Source: Gonocerus acuteangulatus (lineage: Eukaryota > Arthropoda > Insecta > Hemiptera > Coreidae). Taken from it: 64,000 bases of DNA. The stretch's first letter is position 1; every line of letters starts with the position of its first letter. Under the pieces are notes generated by a model, which was not told the origin of the DNA, did no database searches, and was given only the letters and a program-made list of their open reading frames with translations. A program made the translations under genes and the position numbers. Positions 31,330 through 42,323 of the stretch are shown in pieces. The stretch spans positions 9,867,698 through 9,931,697 of the forward strand of contig OX328123.1 of NCBI GenBank assembly GCA_946811695.1, written 5' to 3'.

Positions 31330-31710
31330 TAGCCGACATTTTTTTTGGTAAGTGCAAAAATCATGCAGGTTTTTATAAGACCACTTCGTTCCAGATGCCG
31401 ACCGATTATTCAGTGGTCAACACCAAATTCTCTCACAATGTCCCAAGTAGTTTTGCAAAGGTTTCCTTCTACCAAAACCCTCAGCTGGTCTTGATCGACA
31501 ACAGAAGGCTTACCGCGACCTTCCTTGTCTTAGAGATAAAAATCTCCAAGACGAAACTATTGGAACCATCGCTACACTCTACATTCTCTGATGCTTCCTT
31601 CTTCTTAAACAAAATTTATCTTATTCGCAGTTTGAGCAACCTTGACCGTGATAAATATCTTGTTTTGATATGGTTAAATTCAGAGAGTGTAACACGAAAT
31701 AAACGGCATT
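31330..31710 (-). pseudogene. Mariner N-terminal fragment
   Basis: The minus strand keeps PSVVDQDQLRVLVEGNLCKT and TTWDIVRE-GVDH, the second DNA-binding helix-turn-helix of mariner transposases, preceded by RLGDFYL and a decayed first helix-turn-helix. A stop replaces the codon after GVDH. The catalytic domain is absent. It directly follows the 38-bp satellite. Confidence 0.7.
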
Positions 31711-32182
31711 AATAACAATTGTTTATAAACAGTTAACTAGACTTTAGATCATCTCTGTGTATTTGGTAAGCAATTGCGGGTCATTCCATATCAAGTGAGA
31801 CAAAATAAAGGAAACAATTGCCCTCATATTTTTTGATTTTTTTAAAATTTGGCTCATCAATATTACCTCATACAAAAATTAGAAATCCCAATTTTTAGAA
31901 ATTTATCTTTACTAGTTTTTGAGTTATGAAACTTTAAGTTTTTTAAAAATGCACGTTTTTGACAGACACTTGACCATAAAATTGACCATAACTCCCAAAG
32001 AAAATGAGCTAGAAAGGTGTGGTAAAAGAATTCTTTAGAATATTAAATGCTGATTAAAATTATATATATCATGACGTATTTATAAAAATTGTTTCATAGC
32101 TCAAAAACTAGTAAAGATAAATTTCTAAAAATTGGGATTTTTAATTTTTGTATGAGGTACTATTGATGAGCCCAATTTTAAA

Positions 32183-33707
32183 AAAAAGTCCGTTTCGCAG
32201 GACTGCATCATCTTAGCGCGGTTCCGTTCATATCCCTAGTCTAATTTGGAAAGATTAAAATAGAAGCAGTTATTATTTTGGTTCCACCAGTCTTTTTTTT
32301 TAAATTAATTATTATAATGGCGTGTCAACCCTTAAGGTCACTAACGCCATTCCTGTGAGTAGTAAAGTCTTGAAAGGTCATGATTTACAATCTTACCTGG
32401 AAGGGTCCGCTACACTAGAAACAGACCCGCTAGTGACAAGGTCTTGGAATCATGGAAATCTATATTTCTAACAATAAATTGTTTTTGTTATTTTACTTAA
32501 CCAGTTTTATTGTCAAATACATTATCCAACTATAAGCAATTAAAAAATAACAAGAAATAAAACAGACAAAAAGAACCATTGGAATAAATGAAATCAATTA
32601 ATTTAATGCTTTAAGCACTTTTTTCTCCGATTGACATTGCCTAATTAAAACTTTCTTCAGAACCTTTTTTGTAGAGCATTTAGTAAGCTTCCGAATGGTA
32701 ATCTTCCGCTTCACAAGATTGTCAACGGTTTTCGAGATACTAACGAAATTATACAAAGTTACCAAAACTTTTTTTGTCCGTTAATAAAATATTTTATTCT
32801 GACCCTTCCTTTACTCTAAACGTAACCAAAATTTCAACATATTAGTGTTGATGAAACTCGAACATGAAGACAATGTTTCAACCAAAATCAAAGACAAAGA
32901 ACCCTCCCTAGGAAGGACGCTAGGCAGTTGAAAAGCTATATATCTTGGAAATCCATATCTCTAACATTAAATTGTTTTTCTTATTTTTCTTAACCTGTTT
33001 TACTTTCAAATACATTATCCAACAATAAGCAATTAAAAAATAACAAGGAATAAAAAACAGACAAAAAGAACAGTTCGAATAAGCGAAATCAATTACTTTA
33101 AAGTTTTAAGCTCTTATTTCTCCGATTGACATCGCCTAATCAAAACTTTCATTAGAACCTTTTTTTTTAGAGCATTTAATAAGCTTTCTAATGGTATTCT
33201 TCCGTTTGCCAAGATTCTCAACCTTTTTCGAGATATTAAGGAAAGTAAGCAAAGTTACTAAAACTTTTTATGTCTGTTAATAAAATATTTTATTCTAACC
33301 CTTCCTTAACTCCAAACGTAACCAAAATTTCAACATATTAGTTTTGATGAAAGTAGAACATGCAGAAAATGTTTCAACTGAATCCCATGATTCTAAGTAC
33401 CCAAACCAAAAACGGTATTCAAAAAATATTTTTCCAATTTTCTCGAAAACGGTTAAAGCTATCGCCTTGAAAATGGTTTCATTCGTTTTCCTAGCCCAGG
33501 AATCATATAAAACGAGTACTTAGAAGCTTATGAACTCAAAAACGTAAGCGTTACGATTTTTTTTGCGCGAATTTCGCCCCAAACGCCATCTTCCAGTAGG
33601 CGGATTTTGCTGGTTAACGAACTTGACCTTTCAAATTGGACGAAGGATTTTTGGTACCAAATTTCATCAAAATCGGACCATTCGTCTTCTAGCTAGAGAG
33701 CGAACAG

Positions 33708-33768
<61 letters not shown>

Positions 33769-33930
33769 TATACATATATATATATATATACAAATTTGAA
33801 CCACCGTTATTTTCGGTCTCTAGGGGTTCTGATACGCGAAATTTTCTAGTCGGCACTTCCGGATTGTTTCATTGTATCAACCCTATAAGCGGGGTTCCTC
33901 CCTATGGGGGAGGGAGGAACCGCGCTAAAA
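32183..33930 (-). mobile_element. HINE-like element A7, near full length
   Basis: The 3' end is AAAGTCCGTTTCGCAGGACT and GCATCATCTTAGCGCGG; this copy lacks one A of the usual hairpin loop. The 5' end is GGGAGGAACCGCGCTAAAA at about 33912-33930. The core contains a tandem duplication: a block with TACATTATCCAAC and AGCAATTAAAAAATAACAAG occurs at about 32518-32560 and again at about 33011-33053. Otherwise it is very close to A10 (61745-62960), so the two are young relatives. Confidence 0.75.
33710..33792. repeat. (TA)n tract in HINE A7
   Basis: TA repeats with two imperfections, between GCGAACAGACAAATA and CAAATTTGAACCACCG, the same flanks as in other HINE-A copies. Confidence 0.95.
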
Positions 33931-33986
33931 ATCAAAAAAATGTGAGGGGAGAAACTTTGGATCACTTGATATGGAATTACCCTTGC

Positions 33987-34577
33987 CTAAAAAAAGAAAA
34001 ATGAATATTCAAAAGCAGCAGTATTCTACATCAATGTGCCAAGTGGATGTACTGTATTTAGAAAATGGGGATTCTCAAACTGTTAGGACACAGGGTTTAC
34101 CTGAAAGAATTTTCTAATATAAATTGAAAACTAGTTCTCAACCTAATTAAGTGGTCCACAAACTTCCCAGGCGGTTGCTAAACAAATTTCTGCGAAACCA
34201 CTCGTGTGCCAATAACCACAGCTGCTACGTAACATTAAGAAGACTCTGGAAACATTACCCATACTCAGATCAGTTAAGGTAAAACAATACAATACATTAA
34301 ACAGTAAGACTCTTACATTAACAGGATAAATGTATTTCTCAATATCCAGAGCCATTTAAAAATAAATAAGAATCTTCGGTACTCCTAATGTTTCGCCGAG
34401 ATGTGCTGAACTCTTGCGGAATATTTCGGAAATAACCGTGAGAGCTGATAAAGATATCTCTTACCTAATAGCCCGGCTAATGAACTATTATTGTAGATAA
34501 CAACAGACAAAGCGGTAAACATTTACACAAAAAATTATTAGATTTATCATTGAGCAAAAATATAATCACACATCATA
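33987..34577. other. Unassigned sequence
   Basis: No convincing gene is seen. A minus-strand open frame (34143-34355) has splice-like sites beside it but no recognisable product. Confidence 0.3.
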
Positions 34578-34726
34578 TTTTTAGCACTTTCCTCCGAAGG
34601 AAAGTAGCTATTGAGGTTGGACTCATGACGGAATTTTTGAAAAATTTCTTCAAATCTTTATCGATCCTACCTAGTAGACACCGAAAATGACCCCCGTTAA
34701 AATTTATATATATCTATATATATATA

Positions 34727-34800
<74 letters not shown>

Positions 34801-35716
34801 TGTTAACACGATAGCGGCCAGAGTTTTTGTTTTTTCGTCACGAAACTTGGTATATAGCATTCAATTAGCAAACGATTGAACGAGTTCGTTAACCACCAAA
34901 GTCGGTCCACCGGAAGGGGGGGTTTACCCCGAACCCAAAACACTAATTTTACTATGTCAGCCGTAATATTTGTTATATTTCAACGAAACTTGGTATTCGT
35001 AGTGGTAATATAGAGAGAAAAGTGAGATATAAAAATGAACTAAATCGGTTCATTAGAAGGGGGGGGGGGTTTACTCCAGACCCACAATACCAATTCGCCA
35101 CTACCAGCCGTGATTTTTGGTATATTTCGACGAAACTCGGTATTCGTAGTGGTAATCTACAGGTAAATATGTGTTGTAAAAATAAACTAAATCGGTTCAT
35201 TAGAAGGGGGGGTTTACTCCTGACCCAAATTCTTAATATACTCATACAGGTCGTAATTTCTGCTGTATTGTAACGAAACGCGGTATACGTCGTGGGTAAC
35301 TCATGAGAAAGAAGTGTTGTAAAAATGAGCTGAATCGGTCAATCGGAAAGCGGGGGTTTAATTTGTAATATATTTCAATAGAAAAGCCCGTCAGACGTAG
35401 GTTCACAAAGCCGCCGCAAGGAGCGCTTTCTACCACTAGAGTGACTGTATCCTGTTCCTGCGTTAGATCAAAATACGATAATATGAGGTTTTTTGTATTT
35501 ATTACGTAGTGTAATAGGTACCATGTGTAAACATAACTCTGGAAGGAAATTATTAATTGATCAGTCACTCATTACAAATTTAAAAGAGAACTATTCATGT
35601 TTTTATTTTATTTATGTAGGATATTTTAAGCAAATTTTTCTTGAAAGCAATCTACACTACCCAAATTCTGAGGAAAGTGCTTAGTTATGCAGCTCCTGCG
35701 TGACGGACTTTTTTTA
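34578..35716 (+). mobile_element. HINE-like element B2, full length
   Basis: Reading right: 5' TTTTTAGCACTTTCCTCCG, a block with TTGAGGTTGGACTCATGACG and GACACCGAAAATGACCCCCG, a TA tract (about 34727-34797), a core with GAGTTCGTTAACCACCAAAG and three tandem AAATCGGTTCATTAGAAGGG-type blocks, and the 3' end GTGCTTAGTTATGCAGCTCC, TGCGTGACGGACTTTTTTT. It is the best copy of subfamily B. It shares internal motifs with subfamily A (GTTCGTTAACCA, GAAACTTGGTA) and the 3' hairpin GCAG-CTC-CTGC. Confidence 0.75.
34727..34797. repeat. (TA)n tract in HINE B2
   Basis: About 35 TA units lie between GTTAAAATTTATATATATC and GTCTGTTAACACGATAG. The position is equivalent to the tract in subfamily A. Confidence 0.95.
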
Positions 35717-35810
35717 TTCGAAAATATAGTAATTCAACTTTTCTAGGTGGATTTCAAGAGGTTTTATTTCTTTTCTTTCTACTCGACATAATGAATATTA
35801 ATTACACACA

Positions 35811-36061
35811 TCGTCGATACAAAAGCAAACTAACGAATATGAAAATCACCACTTTTCAGAGTGGACAAGTATTTATTCATAACTTTTTTTTGTACAGTCA
35901 AATATTCGGCAGATTTGACCTCTTGATAGTGGAATACTTTCCCTTTAATAGAGTGAAGTCAGATTGAAGAATTTGCCGTAAATAAGTCCAGCAGAAATTA
36001 TTAAAGATGGACAATGAAAGATGCATTTTTCATATTCGTTAGTTTGCATTTGTATCGACGA
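35811..36061. mobile_element. 251-bp MITE with 36-bp TIRs
   Basis: TCGTCGATACAAAAGCAAAC, then TAACGAATATGAAAA, is inverted at 36026-36061 with one mismatch. The middle is AT-rich and non-coding. No secure target duplication; superfamily unassigned. Confidence 0.75.
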
Positions 36062-36176
36062 CACCTCCAAAAAAATTGATCATTGACTGTATGAAATTGT
36101 TTAGCCGAATTTTATGTATTTTGGTGTATTGAATACATAAATCCCCGCCCGATTTGAGGTTTAACGACTCATGAAA

Positions 36177-36806
36177 TTTTTAGCGCGCTTCCTCTACAGG
36201 GAGGAAACCCACTTATGAGGACGTGCCGACTAGTATATTTCACGTTTCAGACCTCACAATCACAAAAATAACGAAGGCTAAAATGTTTGTTTGTATATAT
36301 ATTTGTCTGTTCGCTCACTAGCTTGCTCGGAAGTTGACCAATTTTAATTAAATTCATTATAAAAGTACATTGTGTGATTTGAAAGGTCGCAAATTTTGGC
36401 AAAAAATATCGTATCGCTCAGTTTCTTGCGTTACTTTGCTTCCAGCTACACGTTTCATAAGTAATATGACGTGGGGAATCTAATTAAATCATATATAAAA
36501 ACCGTTGTCGAGAAAAATGGCGGGGTCGACGATTTTTCTTTGGGTTTTGTGATATATTCTTATGTATTTTGTAAGCGGTTGGGATGTCTTGGAAAGGGTG
36601 AATCATCGATTCGAAAGTTTTCCTATAAATACGGTGCATATAAGATTTTTTATTTTTGAGATTTCATTTAAAATGTGTTTACATTATCCACGGAAAATTA
36701 AGGCAAAACATAAACAGTTCGTTTGTTCTATGCTTTCCAAATGACACTAGAGATAAGGGCGAAAACGCGCTAAGATGACGCAGTTCCTGTGAGTCGGAGT
36801 TTTTTT
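36177..36806 (+). mobile_element. HINE-like element A8, internally deleted
   Basis: 5' TTTTTAGCGCGCTTCCTC at 36177; 3' GCGCTAAGATGACGCAGTTC, CTGTGAGTCGGAGTTTTTTT ending at about 36806. The TA tract is short (TATATATATTTG near 36296). Most of the core is missing, leaving about 630 bp. Both ends in one short copy make the element limits clear. Confidence 0.7.
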
Positions 36807-37052
36807 CGGGTATCGCCATTCACAAATTCATGGAACACAGTCAAAAATTCTCGTGGAGTTTTTTGGACTCAGAGATGTGTTATTAAAAGGGAACGGATTT
36901 TCATGTGAAATAAAGTTCAAAATTTGTACATATATATTTAACTATATTTTAGCTAAATTTTAAGTAGTTAAAAAAAATACCTAAAGCACTATAAAATATT
37001 GAAAAGAAAAGCAAAAACAATTAGTACGAACTTTATTATAAATTGAAGGAAC

Positions 37053-37264
37053 AAAATTACTGCCAACGGCCATAGCCACGTTGAATGCACCGGTTCCGGT
37101 AGATCACCGAAGTTAAGCAACGTCGGGCGTGGTCAGTACCTGAATGGGTGACCGACCACGTGCTGTTGGCATCATAGAAAAGGGCGGCAACCTGTAGACA
37201 GCCCGGCGTTAATAGCCCTAATGTTGATACGCCGTTAAACACACGCAAAAAAAAAAAAATTACT
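37053..37264 (+). mobile_element. 5S rRNA-headed SINE with 9-bp TSD
   Basis: Target duplications AAAATTACT lie at 37053-37061 and 37256-37264. The 5S head begins at 37062 (GCCAACGGCCATAGCCACG) and keeps the same internal deletion as 11468. The tail has CGGCGTTAATAGCC...ATACGCCG, then an A-run of 13. Confidence 0.9.
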
Positions 37265-37696
37265 AAAATTCGATAACATATTGAAAAATAAATAAAAAAT
37301 AAAAATTAGGAAAAAAAGTTGAAAATTTCTACACATGAACATTATTTTGCAAAATTGGTTGCATTCTTAAATTATCAAACGTGAAATGAGGGGGGGTTGG
37401 GTTACCCCCAACCATCACCGGGCGGGGTCACCGAACAGGTCCATTTTTTTACTGGCGATTTTGCGTAGAAAAATAATCTACACTTGTCCGAGCGTTTCGT
37501 CCAATGCGCCTTAGGAGCTGAGAAATAAAATAAAATAAATTGATGATATTTTATAAAATAATGCATATTCATCAATTTATAAATCGAGTATGCAAACTGA
37601 TATCGTCATGATTCTCTCTCTAATTCATTTGTTTTAGAGAGTAGAGTAAAGTAATAATACAATTGTTAAAGAATAATTTGTTATATTTATTTTTTT
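37265..37696. other. Unassigned sequence
   Basis: G-rich and C-rich patches lie near 37390-37430; the rest is AT-rich. No gene or element is recognised. Confidence 0.3.
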
Positions 37697-38560
37697 TAAA
37701 ACGCACCTGCTCCTAGACCATTAGCACCGAGGAAGCATGGCTACCAGCCACCTTTGCTCCTATACCATTAGCGCCGAGGAAGCATGGCTACCAGCCACCT
37801 TTGCTCCTAGACCATTAGCACCGAGGAAGCATGGCTACCAGCCACCTTTGCTCCTATACCATTAGCGCCGAGGAAGCATGGCTACCAGCCACCTTTGCTC
37901 CTAGACCATTAGCACCGAGGAAGCATGGCTACCAGCCACCTTTGCTCCTAGACCATTAGCGCCGGTGAAGCATGGCTACCAGCCACCTTTGCTCCTAGAC
38001 CATTAGCGCCGAGGAAGCATGGCTACCAGCCACCTTTGCTCCTAGACCATTAGCGCCGGTGAAGCATGGCTACCAGCCACCTTTGCTCCTAGACCATTAG
38101 CGCCGGTGAAGCATGGCTACCAGCCACCTTTGCTCCTAGACCATTAGCACCGAGGAAGCATGGCTACCAGCCACCTTTGCTCCTAGACCATTAGCACCGA
38201 GGAAGCATGGCTCCAAGCCACCTTTGCTCCTAGACCATTAGCGCCGAGGAAGCATGGCTACCAGCCACCTTTGCTCCTAGACCATTAGCGCCGAGGAAGC
38301 ATGGCTGCCAGCCACCTTTGCTCCTAGACCATTAGCGCCGAGGAAGCATGGCTACCAGCCACCTTTGCTCCTAGACCATTAGCGCCGAGGAAGCATGGCT
38401 GCCAGCCACCTTTGCTCCTAGACCATTAGCGCCGAGGAAGCATGGCTACCAGCCACCTTTGCTCCTAGACCATTAGCGCCGAGGAAGCATGGCTGCTAGC
38501 CACCTCTGCTCCTAGACCATTAGCGCCGAGGAAGCATGGCTGCCAGCCACCTTTGCTTCT
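37697..38560. repeat. 47-bp array, about 18 copies, SINE-derived
   Basis: The unit is CTCCTAGACCATTAGCGCCG plus AGGAAGCATGGCTACCAGCC plus ACCTTTG. Its first half and the flank TTTTAAAACGCACCTG match the inverse of the SINE tail (ACGGCGCATCTACATCTAGG, CCATTAGCGCCGA) seen at 383-420. The array therefore grew from the 3' end of a minus-strand SINE. Variants at two or three positions (GCACCG or GCGCCG, CTACC or CTGCC) are interspersed. Confidence 0.9.
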
Positions 38561-39500
38561 TGCAATTAGAGAAGACACAGTGATCTAGATTCAATGCGTG
38601 AAGTATTATTTTGTTTTTTGGTTTCCCCTTTATTTTTTGAAATTACAAAATAAAATTAATATCAAAATATGAAGCAAAAATATGTATTTATGGCAGAATA
38701 TGCAAAAATATGGATTTTTCGACAAAATATTTAAAATAAAAACCTGTTAAAATTATTTAAAATCTCTGAAAACGTGCAGAATTACATCAACAATTACGAT
38801 TTAAGAATCAGAAAAAAAAATGTAAATACAATAACATCCGTTCCCTAGTTATTAATAACAGTATTGTTGTGTTATTGTCTCTTATGGCATAATATAATTG
38901 GTTGATTGCAATTTAAATGGAATGATGTCCCTTGAAAAGAATTATCGGATCTAGGACTGAATGAAGGTTGAACAGAAATTAGTAGTTGAATAAGCCTAGA
39001 AGGACTGGAGATTTCAAGGTCTGATCCTCAATTTACTAATCCACCCTCGGAATGCGGGGACGCTTCATGCATTCATGACTTTAACGAGCTCTCTGCGGAA
39101 ATCGCCTTCGTCAATTGCTTTAATAATCCGCAAAGCACCGCCTGTTGTGAAGTTATTAATCGGCATGATAGATGTATTCGTGTACGGCGATGCTAAGACA
39201 CGACCCAAGGTCTCGGGAAGATATGGCTGCATACATCCCGAGGGGGTCGTGATTGGGTGACCAGCCTTCACCTATTCAGTTCGACATTTCGCTAGCTATA
39301 TATGCGTCTTCAGACACGATTCTAGGCGCAGAGGTCATTAGCATAGAAATATCCTCACCATGCTTTACTGGTCAACACGAATAACCTTAATCTCAAAAGG
39401 TGACACAAATCCTGGAATGCTGTCTAAACATCTTGATACCTTGTGATTTTTATCAGAAAAATCAAATCTTTCCTTTTGGTCACACTTCTTAAGCCTGGAA
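38561..39500. other. Mostly unassigned; one open frame at 39065-39271
   Basis: 39065-39271 is GC-richer and open on both strands. The minus strand reads GHPITTPSGCMQPYLPETLG, then ASPYTNTSIMPINNF and IKAIDEGDFRRELVKVMN before TGA. It looks like real or once-real coding sequence but I do not recognise it. The rest shows nothing. Confidence 0.25.
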
Positions 39501-39950
39501 TGGACTTCTTAAGCAGAACATTTACGTTCCGATTCGCTGTACGGACTTCCTAAGTTGGACCACAAGTCGGATCGTGAATGGGCTCGAGTCGGAATATTTA
39601 GAGGGACGACTCGAAGGTCCGACTTCCCACTGGCAACGGAGTTGGAGCGTAAGTGGGAGAGTCGGATCAAAGTCGTCCGACTTAGCTTAGTCAGTGCTTG
39701 TCCTTCGGGCATCTTCGGTCTTCACTCGAAACATTTTTTTGTTCGTGAGCGACATACACGGTCGTGAAAACAGACTAGGACTACAGTTGGATCGCAAGTG
39801 GGATAGCAAGTCGGAGCGTGAGTGGATCGACTGTCCAACTAGTAGTCCTACTAAGTCCTACTGCAAATCGGAACGTGAATGGCCTCAAGTCCCATCACCA
39901 ATGAAACTTGAACCTGGAAGAATAACAACACAAAAACGTAAAAGCTATGT
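39501..39950. repeat. GC-richer segment with iterated GTCGGA motifs
   Basis: Scattered repeats of AAGTCGGATCG, GTGAATGG and related words in both orientations (39500-39900) suggest a decayed foldback or complex repeat. No boundary can be fixed. Confidence 0.35.
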
Positions 39951-39959
39951 TTTCGCGCG

Positions 39960-40330
39960 AATGTCGGTCATTTAAATTTGTGGTCTCCGACAGTACGTGA
40001 TAATTAAATACTTAGTGTGATTTAAAATTTCATGTTCGTTAACCAGAAAACATGATTTTATGGACGACATTCGTGAGAAAACAATTGTAACACTTACGTT
40101 TAAAATAATTGCATTGCTAATTGACACTTTCATTTTATTATGCTGTGCACACATAAGGCCGAGTACGGCGATGAAATTTATATGAAAGCAACTTCAAAAC
40201 ATGTACTTTTAGGTAAAACTATGTGGAGAGGACAGCTAAGTACCGCTTTTTTTTCTACACCAAATAAACTAAGGATAATTGAGTTCCATTACAGATATAT
40301 TCACAACCTAAATGCACCAAGTTCATGGTA
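39960..40330 (+). mobile_element. Fragment of the 4347-6304 transposon family
   Basis: ATGCTGTGCACACATAAGGC, ATGTACTTTTAGGTAAAACT, CAGCTAAGTACCGC and AAATAAACTAAGGATAATTG align with the inverse of 5470-5300. Similarity fades on both sides, and terminal repeats are not seen. In this orientation a short open frame includes STPNKLRIIEFHYRYIHNLN. Confidence 0.6.
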
Positions 40331-41212
40331 CATTTTGGCAAAAAAGAAAATTCCTTTAAAAGCTATATAGTAATAAAATGGAAAAGCAATATTATAGCAG
40401 TATTATACAACTAATTAGGTATACAAAAATGTAGGCTCAAACGCGAATGAATACCATCGGTTTTGGAGGTTTTTTCCCTCTCGCTACCACTTTGTGGCGC
40501 CAAATTAAAATTCACTTAGAAAAAGTATTGATATCCCCCCCCATAAAAAAACAGACGATGAAAAAAAGAGGCCAAGTTCCAGGCCCCTTTTGAAAAACAT
40601 CTTGCCTATGAAAGTTATATCATAGAATTGGACCATGTTTTAGGCACTTACTATCTTGTCAAGAGCCTAATAATACCCTCTCACTTATTTGTGCATATCC
40701 AACTTGGTCAGTTTTTAAGTTTAGTTAAGTGCTCGGAATAGCACATTAAAAAGAGATGACAACTTTGGTGTTTATTTATATATTCAGCATAAAAACAGCT
40801 TTTTGTTGTTGTTTTTATTTCTTAAGGGTGAGAAAATTATTTTAGCTTTTTTTCATGGTCACTCAACTAAACGGGCGATCACTCACTACTTAGACATGCA
40901 AGGAACAAAATTAGCCTTGAATACTCTTTCCTCGTCCTCACATCTATCCATCAGGAATATACATCCTGAAAAGCGAATCCAGTTTTAATTAATTTACTGA
41001 CGATTGCGCTAATATTTCCTGCGCTAAACATTTCCTTAAGGACTTTTTTTTTAAATTCCTGGTCACTGACGCTCATAGCCAATGTCTAAACACGCAACTA
41101 TTAACGTTGCCCTTTGGCGTTCTCTCTAACTTCCGTCCTGAAAACGTATCCGTCACTATTTTTCCACAATATTTGCATTGGGCAATTGCAGCCCTCTAAA
41201 TAATGAACAATT

Positions 41213-41247
<35 letters not shown>

Positions 41248-41271
41248 GCGTCATTGCAGTCGAGAATTCAT
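40331..41271. other. Unassigned sequence
   Basis: No gene or repeat boundary is recognised. An A-run of about 27 lies at 41217-41243 and could be a retroposon tail, but nothing identifiable precedes it. Confidence 0.3.
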
Positions 41272-42323
41272 GAAATCCTAGAGCCGATGGCCATAACCAC
41301 GTTGAATTCACTGGTTCCCGTTGATCAACGAAGTTAAGCAACATCGGGCGTGGTCAGTACTTGAATGGCTGACCGACCACGTGCTGTTGGCATTAGAATT
41401 GCAGATAGCCCGGTGCTAATAGCCAAGCCGTCGAAACGTCGGGCGTGGTCAGTACTTGAATGGGTGACCGACCACGTGCTGTTGGCATTAGAATTGCAGA
41501 TAGCCCGCTGCTAATAGCCAAGCCGTCGAAACGTCGGGCGTGGTCAGTACTTGAATGGGTGACCGACCACGTGCTGTTGGCATTAGAATTGCAGATAGCC
41601 CGGTGCTAATAGCCAAGCCGTCGAAACGTCGGGCGTGGTCAGTACCTGAATGGGTGACCGACCACGTGCTGTTGGCATTAGAATTTCAGATAGCGCGGTG
41701 CTAATAGCCAAGCCGTCGAAACGTCGGGCGTGGTCAGTACTTGAATGGGTGACCGACCACGTGCTGTTGGCATTAGAATTGCAGATAGCCCGGTGCTAAT
41801 AGCCAAGCCGTCGAAACGTCGGGCGTGGTCAGTACTTGAATGGGTGACCGACCACGTGCTGTTGGCATTAGAATTGCAGATAGCCCGGTGCTAATAGCCA
41901 AGCCGTCGAAACGTCGGGCGTGGTCAGTACTTGAATGGGTGACCGACCACGTGCTGTTGGCATTAGAATTGCAGATAGCCCGGTGCTAATAGCCAGGCCG
42001 TCGAAACGTCGGGCGTGGTCAGTACCTGAATGGGTGACCGACCAAGTGCTGTTGGCATTAGAATTGCAGATAGCCCGGTGCTAATAGCCAAGCCGTCGAA
42101 ACGTCGGGCGTGGCCAGTACTTGAATGGGTGACCGACCACGTGCTGTTGGCATTAGAATTGCAGATAGCCCGGTGCTAATAGCCAAGCCGTCGAAACGTC
42201 GGGCGTGGTCAGTACTTGAATGGGTGACCGACCACGTGCTGTTGGCATTAGAATTGCAGATAGCCCGGTGCTAATAGCCAAGCCGTCGAAACGCCGTGAA
42301 CAAAAAAAAAAAAAATTCTTAGA
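41272..42323 (+). repeat. 95-bp array grown from a 5S-headed SINE
   Basis: A diverged 5S head (41284-41390) is followed by about ten copies of a 95-bp unit: GTCGGGCGTGGTCAGTACTT, GAATGGGTGACCGACCACGT, GCTGTTGGCATTAGAATTGC, AGATAGCCCGGTGCTAATAG, CCAAGCCGTCGAAAC. The unit holds the 3' half of the 5S head plus the SINE tail. The array ends in the normal SINE end and an A-run. AAATCCTAGAG and AAATTCTTAGAG at the two flanks may be a mutated target duplication, so expansion happened within one inserted SINE. Confidence 0.9.

Larger units (their letters stand above)
31774..33986. mobile_element. Foldback MITE (GGGTCATTCC family) hosting HINE A7
   Basis: TTGC target duplications lie at 31774-31777 and 33983-33986. 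The termini GGGTCATTCCATATCAAGTG (31778) and CACTTGATATGGAATTACCC (ending 33982) are inverted. The left 400 bp is itself a palindrome around about 32000 (AAATTGGGATTT arms). The original MITE was about 460 bp; the rest is the HINE inserted at about 32183. A relative with fuller arms is at 59453-59995. Confidence 0.8.

Noticed and set aside
34143..34355. Possible two-exon gene on the minus strand
   Set aside because: Donor-like GTAAGA and acceptor-like TTTCCAG exist, but joining the flanks gives an immediate stop and the frame matches nothing.
37697..38560. Possible CRISPR or coding repeat (47 bp)
   Set aside because: No spacers; the unit derives from a SINE tail and has no sustained reading frame.
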